Part shown: piece by piece, positions 7,009-10,317 of the stretch
Layout: every line of letters begins with the position of its first letter
Numbering within the stretch: position 1 is the first letter of the stretch
Assembly: GCA_030666765.1 (NCBI GenBank)
Contig: DAOUXE010000017.1
Span: 1-10,317, forward strand
DNA length: 10,317 nucleotides
Origin: Methanosarcinales archaeon
GTDB taxonomy: Archaea; Halobacteriota; Methanosarcinia; Methanosarcinales; Methanogasteraceae
Direction of reading: 5' to 3'
Position numbers and translations under genes: made by a program
The notes under the pieces: generated by a model
What the model saw: the letters and a program-made list of their open reading frames with translations, nothing else
The model's database searches: none
Told to the model about the DNA's origin: nothing

Positions 7009-7764
7009 ATGAATATCCTCTTAATGATCGCTTCCGGACTCGGCGCGGTGGTCTTCCTCACAGTGATAGTTTGCTTCGTATTCAGCCGTCAGATCCTTTT
7101 CATGTGGTATCGCGTGAGAAAAGCACCGTTTAACGATCCTCTGCGTATGCAGATGCTCAAGCTTGCAATAGACGCTGGAATGCCAGCAGCAGAACTCTGT
7201 TTTGTTGATTCTCCTGTTGTTAACTCGTTTTCCATTGGAAGCCGGAAGAACGGTTCTATCGTCCTGACAACAGGAGCGATCGAACAACTGAGCAAAGAGG
7301 AACTCTCGTGCATGATGGTATACGAGATTGCGCATCTCAGGCGCGGGCGCAGACTTGGGGAAATCGCCGCTGTTCTTGCCGGAACACTTACCATGCTTCC
7401 GGTCGCTGCTCTCTGGGGCGCGGTATTCACAGGATTCGGGCAGGAGTACGAGCCTGCGCCAAAACTGATCAAATTCTTTGTAACATCCCTCCTTGCGCCA
7501 CCAGCGGCATTCCTGATCCAGATCACATCCCGGGAATCAGTGAAATACGAGTCTGATAAGTATGCTGCACTATTGTACGGATCAGACTCTGCGATCGGAA
7601 TGCTTTCAAAATTGCGCAATCAGGAGAGCTGGGGTGTTAATCCATCACATGCTTCACTCTTCATCGCAAATCCGCTCACAGAAGATGAGATCTACAATAC
7701 GCTCTTTCGCACTCGTCCGTCGATAGCTGATAGAATAAAAAGATTAGAGGAGGCAGGATATTGA
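7009..7764 (+). CDS. HtpX-like M48 family protein with altered zinc motif
   Basis: This 251-residue protein is related to HtpX/Ste24 (M48) membrane metalloproteases. It has an N-terminal helix (5-25), a NSFSIGSRKNGSIVLTTG strand pair (72-89) equal to the N-A-F-A-x-G region of HtpX, then SCMMVYEIAHLRRGR, two helices (about 116-142 and 155-172), ESVKYESDKYAALL (176-189) with the third-ligand Glu181, and a TRPSIADRIKRL tail like the family's H-P-P-T-x-x-R-I-x-x-L. In active members the core motif is HExxH. Here it is Tyr105-Glu106-Ile-Ala-His109, so one zinc-binding His is Tyr (codon TAC; one base from CAC). It may be a pseudoprotease or use altered metal binding. GGAGGT at 6993-6998 serves the ATG, which lies one base after the S-layer gene's stop, so they form one operon. 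Confidence 0.8.
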   Translation: MNILLMIASGLGAVVFLTVIVCFVFSRQILFMWYRVRKAPFNDPLRMQMLKLAIDAGMPAAELCFVDSPVVNSFSIGSRKNGSIVLTTGAIEQLSKEELSCMMVYEIAHLRRGRRLGEIAAVLAGTLTMLPVAALWGAVFTGFGQEYEPAPKLIKFFVTSLLAPPAAFLIQITSRESVKYESDKYAALLYGSDSAIGMLSKLRNQESWGVNPSHASLFIANPLTEDEIYNTLFRTRPSIADRIKRLEEAGY

Positions 7765-7970
7765 TTCCAAAGTGGATGTGTGCCCTTGGCATCAGTTTCA
7801 TCTCATATATGTTTATACTCTTCGTGATAATTGTAGTGGTTACATTTCATGCGAGAGACTTCGATTTAGGGAGTACACTTACCATTACAGCCGTGTACAT
7901 GGCTTTAATGGCGACATACTTCGCAGTTCTATTCGCGGTGTTCAAAAGAAAAATAGGCGCATCGAAATGA
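7761..7970 (+). CDS. Small two-helix membrane protein (TTG start)
   Basis: This 69-residue protein has two hydrophobic helices, at about 7-28 and 41-62, separated by a short charged loop (HARDFDLG) and followed by a basic tail (KRKIGASK). I do not recognise the family. The start is TTG at 7761 within a TTGA overlap with the stop of the M48-like gene. GGAGG at 7749-7753 lies 7 bases upstream, which supports this start; the first in-frame ATG is five codons later (Met6) and is less well placed. The overlap implies translational coupling, so it is probably a partner or regulator of the M48-like membrane protein. The positive-inside pattern predicts both ends in the cytoplasm, but this is weak. 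Confidence 0.7.
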   Translation: MIPKWMCALGISFISYMFILFVIIVVVTFHARDFDLGSTLTITAVYMALMATYFAVLFAVFKRKIGASK

Positions 7971-8015
7971 TTGGAACGCAGAGTTTTCCCGGCTCTCTGA
8001 TATCTCGAGTTGCGA

Positions 8016-8055
8016 TGAGGTGACCTCAAATTGATAGGCTACAATTTATATATTA
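8016..8055 (+). promoter_or_regulatory. Palindrome plus TATA-like element
   Basis: TGAGGT (8016-8021) and ACCTCA (8023-8028) are perfect arms around a single central G. A TATA-like AATTTATATATTA (8043-8055) begins 14 bases later. A transcript from it would start near 8080, just before the stem-loop at 8085-8112, and would contain no sizeable reading frame. It could be an orphaned promoter or drive a short RNA. Confidence 0.35.
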
Positions 8056-8084
8056 CAATGCCCACCAATCAACTCCCGGCCAAA

Positions 8085-8117
8085 TGTGGGTAATGTACAG
8101 CATATACCCACACTTTT
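8085..8117 (+). other. Strong stem-loop of unknown role
   Basis: TGTGGGTA (8085-8092) pairs perfectly with TACCCACA (8105-8112). Inside, ATG (8093-8095) pairs with CAT (8101-8103), leaving one bulged A and a TACAG loop. A TTTT run follows at 8114-8117. It could be the end of a short RNA, a terminator for the operon upstream, or a transposon-end hairpin. Confidence 0.55.
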
Positions 8118-8199
8118 AGCAAATTCGAAAGTCATGTATTAGAAAACCGGATCAGGGGATCAAGTAATTGAACAATCTGGATATGAGGACGTCATGATA

Positions 8200-8290
8200 C
8201 TTAAAGCCCCACAAAACCCTTCCGACCATCCGATTCACACCCGACCCCCAAACATATGAGAGAGCATTGTGATAGACTGCGAAGTCACCG
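8200..8290 (-). mobile_element. Decayed end of an IS200/IS605-type element
   Basis: Four blocks occur in the same order and spacing as at the non-coding end of the tnpA element downstream: CCCACAAAACC (8208-8218 and 9406-9416), CCCGACCCCC (8240-8249 and 9436-9445), GCAT (8264-8267 and 9457-9460) and CGAAGTCACC (8280-8289 and 9474-9483). The last block covers the tnpA stop codon. The rest of the element is gone or unrecognisable, so this is a relic of the right end in the same orientation as the downstream copy. Confidence 0.65.
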
Positions 8291-8291
8291 A

Positions 8292-8311
8292 CCTTGGAAT
8301 GAATTCCGAGG
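8292..8311. repeat. Short inverted repeat beside the IS relic
   Basis: CCTTGGAAT (8292-8300) and ATTCCGAGG (8303-8311) pair over nine positions with one G-T wobble, separated by GA. It directly follows the last block shared with the tnpA element, where the relic's similarity ends. It may be a hairpin of the old element or a protein-binding palindrome. Confidence 0.35.
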
Positions 8312-8385
8312 CATCTCTGACTAATGGGGTCACGTATATGCGATCATGACGAGCGCGGACAGAGGTGGGGTGGGGCAACAAAACA

Positions 8386-8392
8386 TTTAAAT
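8386..8392 (+). promoter_or_regulatory. TATA box supporting a leaderless start at 8415
   Basis: TTTAAAT (8386-8392) is centred 26 bases before ATG 8415, the normal distance from an archaeal TATA box to the transcript start. The upstream in-frame ATG at 8391 overlaps this box and would not be transcribed, so the site decides the gene's start. Confidence 0.55.
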
Positions 8393-8414
8393 GAATAGTG
8401 TAAGTGTATCATCA

Positions 8415-9185
8415 ATGACTATATGTATTGCTGCAATAACAATGGAAGATAATGGCGAACATATCGTTTTTTCTACAGACCATATGGTAACCACATACAT
8501 GGGTCAGTTTGAACATAGCATTCTCAAATATTCGAAACTTAATGAAAACACTGTTGCGATGTTGGCAGGGCAAGTATTATTATTCGATGATCTGATTAAA
8601 CTCAATGATGCTGATGTTAACTATGAGCAGATAAAGAAACAGGTATTCAAGAATTTTAAAGAAAAACGACAAGAAATTATTAAGGAGGAGATATTTGACA
8701 TATTTGGCATCAATCAAGAATTTTTCATCGATTCTTTACAAAAAGAGATACCAAATCCATTCATACAAACCATATTAACAAAAGTAGCAGAATTTAATCT
8801 AAACACCCAGATTTTACTGATCGGTTTTGTTGATCGATTTGCTCAAATCACAGATATAAACGAGCGCGGGGTAAATGATTTCAGATCCATGAATTTTCAT
8901 GCCATTGGATCTGGAGCTGTTCAAGCTGAAAATACTTTATTATTCCAGAAACATTCGAAAACAACTCCGTTATTACCTGCGATTTATAACGTGTACAAGG
9001 CAAAAAGAAATGCAGAAGTTAGTGAAGGAGTTGGTAGAGAAACCGAAATGTTGGTTTTAAATACCGATGGTGTTCAACAACTTTCGGACGATGACATCAC
9101 CATATTGAATAGAATCTATGTACAAGAACTTCAATATGGTAAAGATAATACTGAATTGAATAAAATAAGTGTGAATGGTGGTTAG
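8415..9185 (+). CDS. Proteasome-fold N-terminal-nucleophile hydrolase-like protein
   Basis: This 256-residue protein starts MTICIAAIT. I recognise an uncharacterised relative of proteasome beta/HslV subunits. Removal of Met would expose Thr2 as the catalytic N-terminal nucleophile. FSTDHMVTT places Asp22 where beta subunits have Asp17, SILKYSKL places Lys38 where they have Lys33, and FHAIGSGAVQA (161-171) is the family's G-S-G turn. Residues about 66-130 form a charged helical insertion not found in standard beta subunits. The frame also opens at ATG 8391, but that ATG lies in the TATA box and would bury the Thr behind eight residues, so 8415 is preferred. The gene is much AT-richer than the envelope genes and lies between two copies of a transposon end, suggesting horizontal transfer. 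Substrate and any partner ATPase are unknown. Confidence 0.75.
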   Translation: MTICIAAITMEDNGEHIVFSTDHMVTTYMGQFEHSILKYSKLNENTVAMLAGQVLLFDDLIKLNDADVNYEQIKKQVFKNFKEKRQEIIKEEIFDIFGINQEFFIDSLQKEIPNPFIQTILTKVAEFNLNTQILLIGFVDRFAQITDINERGVNDFRSMNFHAIGSGAVQAENTLLFQKHSKTTPLLPAIYNVYKAKRNAEVSEGVGRETEMLVLNTDGVQQLSDDDITILNRIYVQELQYGKDNTELNKISVNGG

Positions 9186-9344
9186 ATGTATACGGAAGAA
9201 AAAGAGGTAACTGAGTATCATTCTTTAAGAGAACAATTTTTAAAGGATTTGAATAAACAAATTCAAATAGACTCTTATACAAAAGATGAAACTATGTTGC
9301 GCAAAACATTAAGAAAGATGGTTGATAAAGGAGAGCTATTTTAG
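9186..9344 (+). CDS. Small basic protein coupled to the Ntn-hydrolase gene
   Basis: This 52-residue frame begins at ATG 9186, immediately after the TAG of the hydrolase gene, and ends at TAG 9342-9344. GGTGG at 9177-9181 is a plausible ribosome site inside the end of the upstream gene. The protein is highly charged and almost wholly helical in prediction by eye: an acidic start (MYTEEKEVTEYHSLREQ), then DLNKQIQ, and a basic second half (LRKTLRKMVDKGE). It has no membrane segment. I do not recognise a family. It shares the AT-rich composition of its neighbour, so the two probably moved together and act together, for example as a regulator or adaptor of the hydrolase; this is inference. Confidence 0.6.
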   Translation: MYTEEKEVTEYHSLREQFLKDLNKQIQIDSYTKDETMLRKTLRKMVDKGELF

Positions 9345-9354
9345 TTATGTTTAA

Positions 9355-9378
9355 ATATTATAGCTTGCATCATAATAT
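9355..9378 (+). terminator. AT-rich hairpin after the two-gene unit
   Basis: ATATTAT (9355-9361) and ATAATAT (9372-9378) are perfect inverted arms with a 10-base loop, starting 10 bases after the small gene's stop. No long T-run follows, so its role as a terminator is tentative. Confidence 0.35.
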
Positions 9379-9478
9379 ATCTACCCGATCTATGTTGTAG
9401 TTCATCCCACAAAACCACATCATCCGCACAACCATCCCGACCCCCCACACACGAAAGCATCATGCCCGTCTCCCGAAG

Positions 9479-9916
9479 TCACCATACCCCACACTTAAGT
9501 ACAGGGCTTGTGCATTGCGATTCTCCCTTTCGCGCATAATCTTGCGTCCCGATGTATTTCTCCACAACCTCCGAGCCATGGTAACATCCGGGAGCCCATA
9601 GGTGATCCTTGCACCATTCTCTGAGGTGTGGGAAGTGTTGTCTCAGTATCCTGCTCGACCTGCCTTTTATCTTTTTGGCTATAAAACTCACAGAATACTT
9701 TGGATGATATTCTATAAACAGATGAACATGATCTACGTTCACAGCCATATCAATGATCTCAATATTCATCTCTTTACAGGTCTTACGAATAATCCCCTCA
9801 ACCACGAGCGCGACATCACCGACCAAAATCTTCCCACAATACTTCGGAGTAATCACCATATGATCAGTCAAGAGCGATACCGTGTGTCGATCATGGCGGA
9901 GTTCTTTGCGCTCCAT
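9479..9916 (-). CDS. tnpA: IS200/IS605 family transposase TnpA (Y1 HUH)
   Basis: This 145-residue single-strand DNA transposase begins MERKELRHDR. TnpA cuts and rejoins the top strand at the element ends using an HUH metal site and one catalytic Tyr. Both are visible: VDHVHLF (His63, His65) and VVEKYIGTQ (Tyr121). SFIAKKIKGRSS (77-88) and LWAPGCYHGS (106-115) are also typical. Between HGS and EVVEKYI, relatives that I recall have about five more residues (a G-S-V-G-x-G-W type loop). Here that loop, just before the tyrosine helix, is missing, which may reduce activity. ATG 9916 is preferred over 9937 because relatives start close to E-L-R-H/R-D-R-H. The protein ends in a 20-residue polar tail of unclear origin. 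Confidence 0.85.
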   Translation of the reverse strand: MERKELRHDRHTVSLLTDHMVITPKYCGKILVGDVALVVEGIIRKTCKEMNIEIIDMAVNVDHVHLFIEYHPKYSVSFIAKKIKGRSSRILRQHFPHLREWCKDHLWAPGCYHGSEVVEKYIGTQDYARKGESQCTSPVLKCGVW

Positions 9917-9941
9917 GCACAGGGCAATAGAACCCATCCTA

Positions 9942-9954
9942 CATAAAGCTTATG
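9942..9954. repeat. Small palindrome upstream of tnpA
   Basis: CATAA (9942-9946) and TTATG (9950-9954) pair around AGC. IS200/IS605 elements have subterminal hairpins recognised by TnpA, and this is a candidate for the left end, but the stem is short. Confidence 0.35.
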
Positions 9955-9971
9955 GAATATCTTAGTAGAGA

Positions 9972-9981
9972 TTTTATAAAA
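9972..9981 (-). promoter_or_regulatory. TATA-like element for tnpA
   Basis: On the - strand the sequence reads TTTATAAAAT across 9972-9981. It would place a transcript start near 9948-9952, inside the small palindrome and about 35 bases before ATG 9916. Confidence 0.4.
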
Positions 9982-10047
9982 ATAGTCCGCCCAAAAAATG
10001 CATATACAACCCGTGCAGTCTACCCAAACGTGTGGCAAATCACCACT

Positions 10048-10317
10048 TCACCCTCCCGCGAGCCGCTCCACCCGTTCAACGGTATCGCCATCCTCAGGCA
10101 TCTTATCAAACCGCACCCGGACAAGCCGCGGGAACCGAAGCGCGTATCCCGACGCATAATGCTTGCTCTTCTGAATCTCCTCATAAGCGATCTCAAAAAC
10201 AACAGCAGGCTTAAGCTCAATCGCCCCCCCATCCTCTGAGATGATATACTGCGAAAAAAGCTCAGTCAGTTCCACCAACTGCTCATCGGTTATGCCTGTG
10301 CCGACCCTGCCGATCTC
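10048..10317 (-). CDS. lig: ATP-dependent DNA ligase, C-terminal part
   Basis: This is the last 89 codons of a gene that continues beyond the right window edge; the frame is open at 10317. The residues read EIGRVGTGITDEQLVELTEL, then a LKPAVVFEIAYEEIQKS strand-helix, YASGYALRFPRLVRVRFDK, and PEDGDTVERVERL. This is the OB-fold and C-terminal segment of archaeal/eukaryotic-type ATP-dependent DNA ligases: K/R-VGTG-x-T-D-x-x-L, E-V-x-x-x-E-IQ-x-S and G-x-ALRFPR are standard, with ALRFPR the conserved motif VI region. The enzyme seals nicks during replication and repair. The nucleotidyltransferase core with the AMP-binding Lys lies outside the window. The gene ends shortly after the usual final helix and looks intact. 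The IS element inserted just past its 3' end. Confidence 0.92.
   Translation of the reverse strand, partial: EIGRVGTGITDEQLVELTELFSQYIISEDGGAIELKPAVVFEIAYEEIQKSKHYASGYALRFPRLVRVRFDKMPEDGDTVERVERLAGG

Larger units (their letters stand above)
7971..8414. other. Gene-free region rich in palindromes and a decayed IS end
   Basis: No frame here has a credible gene. It holds a 13-base palindrome followed by a TATA-like stretch (8016-8055), a strong stem-loop (8085-8112), a degraded transposon end (about 8200-8290), a second inverted repeat (8292-8311), a G-rich strip (8361-8375) and the promoter of the next gene (8386-8392). Base composition falls toward AT downstream, marking the boundary between the envelope locus and the acquired unit. 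Confidence 0.7.
9403..9990 (-). mobile_element. IS200/IS605-type element with tnpA only
   Basis: A Y1 (HUH) transposase gene on the - strand has a non-coding right end at about 9403-9478 and a left end somewhere in 9940-10040. Right-end limits come from blocks shared with the relic at 8200-8290; the left limit is uncertain, since no second copy of it is visible. There are no terminal inverted repeats or target duplications, as expected for this family, and no tnpB accessory gene. Confidence 0.65.

Noticed and set aside
8144..8258. Protein-like stretch (GSGDQVIEQSGYEDVMILKAP) after a TAG stop
   Set aside because: It has no start codon, no ribosome site, and runs into the transposon relic. It could be the end of a decayed gene, but I cannot name a family.
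8361..8375. G-rich strip that might form a quadruplex
   Set aside because: Only two runs of four G and one of two are present, short of the four runs needed.
9602..9946. + strand frame of 114 codons across the IS element
   Set aside because: It is antisense to tnpA, whose HUH and tyrosine motifs are clear.
9952..10239. + strand frames opposite the DNA ligase end
   Set aside because: The - strand holds conserved ligase motifs; the + strand frames are Arg/Pro-rich shadows.
1..10317. CRISPR array, tRNA or rRNA genes
   Set aside because: No regularly spaced repeats, cloverleaf sequences or rRNA-like stretches were seen.

Overview
The window looks like a euryarchaeal chromosome segment, probably from the Methanosarcina / Syntrophoarchaeum / ANME-type lineages. 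The evidence is a PEF-CTERM surface protein, an archaeal-type GlcNAc-1-phosphate transferase, Methanosarcina-type S-layer duplication domains, an archaeal ATP-dependent DNA ligase end, and TATA boxes placed about 25 bases ahead of several start codons. The lineage is an inference; no rRNA or other taxonomic marker is present.

Layout. Bases 1-65 hold the last codons of an unidentified + strand gene. Bases 144-222 form a promoter region rich in GATAC/GTATC motifs, followed by a secreted PEF-CTERM protein (229-915) that ends in a strong hairpin plus T-tract terminator. A CPBP/CAAX-protease-related membrane protein of the type linked to exosortase systems follows (969-1805). Bases 1891-2339 are a scar: a HicB antitoxin gene and the front half of a HicA toxin gene are joined to the last ~42 codons of a nucleotide-sugar dehydrogenase. 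The stop codon of that dehydrogenase remnant still overlaps the start of a GlcNAc-1-P transferase gene (2336-3340).

Next is a 1212-residue protein (3369-7007) that joins a DUF1616 multi-pass membrane domain to two tandem copies of a paired extracellular module and two S-layer duplication domains. It is tightly followed by an HtpX-like M48 protein whose HExxH motif reads YEIAH (7009-7764), and by a small two-helix membrane protein with a TTG start (7761-7970). The region from the PEF-CTERM gene to here reads as a cell-envelope locus: surface-protein anchoring, initiation of lipid-linked glycan synthesis, S-layer structure and membrane proteolysis.

Bases 7971-8414 are non-coding and carry a palindrome with a TATA box, a strong hairpin and a decayed insertion-sequence end. 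An AT-rich two-gene unit follows: a proteasome-fold N-terminal-nucleophile hydrolase (best start 8415) and a 52-residue basic protein (9186-9344). An IS200/IS605-type element with a tnpA gene on the - strand (9479-9916) lies beyond it. The non-coding end of this element (about 9403-9483) matches the decayed copy upstream (8208-8289), so the hydrolase unit sits between two same-orientation copies of the same transposon end. The window closes with the C-terminal part of an ATP-dependent DNA ligase on the - strand (10048-10317).
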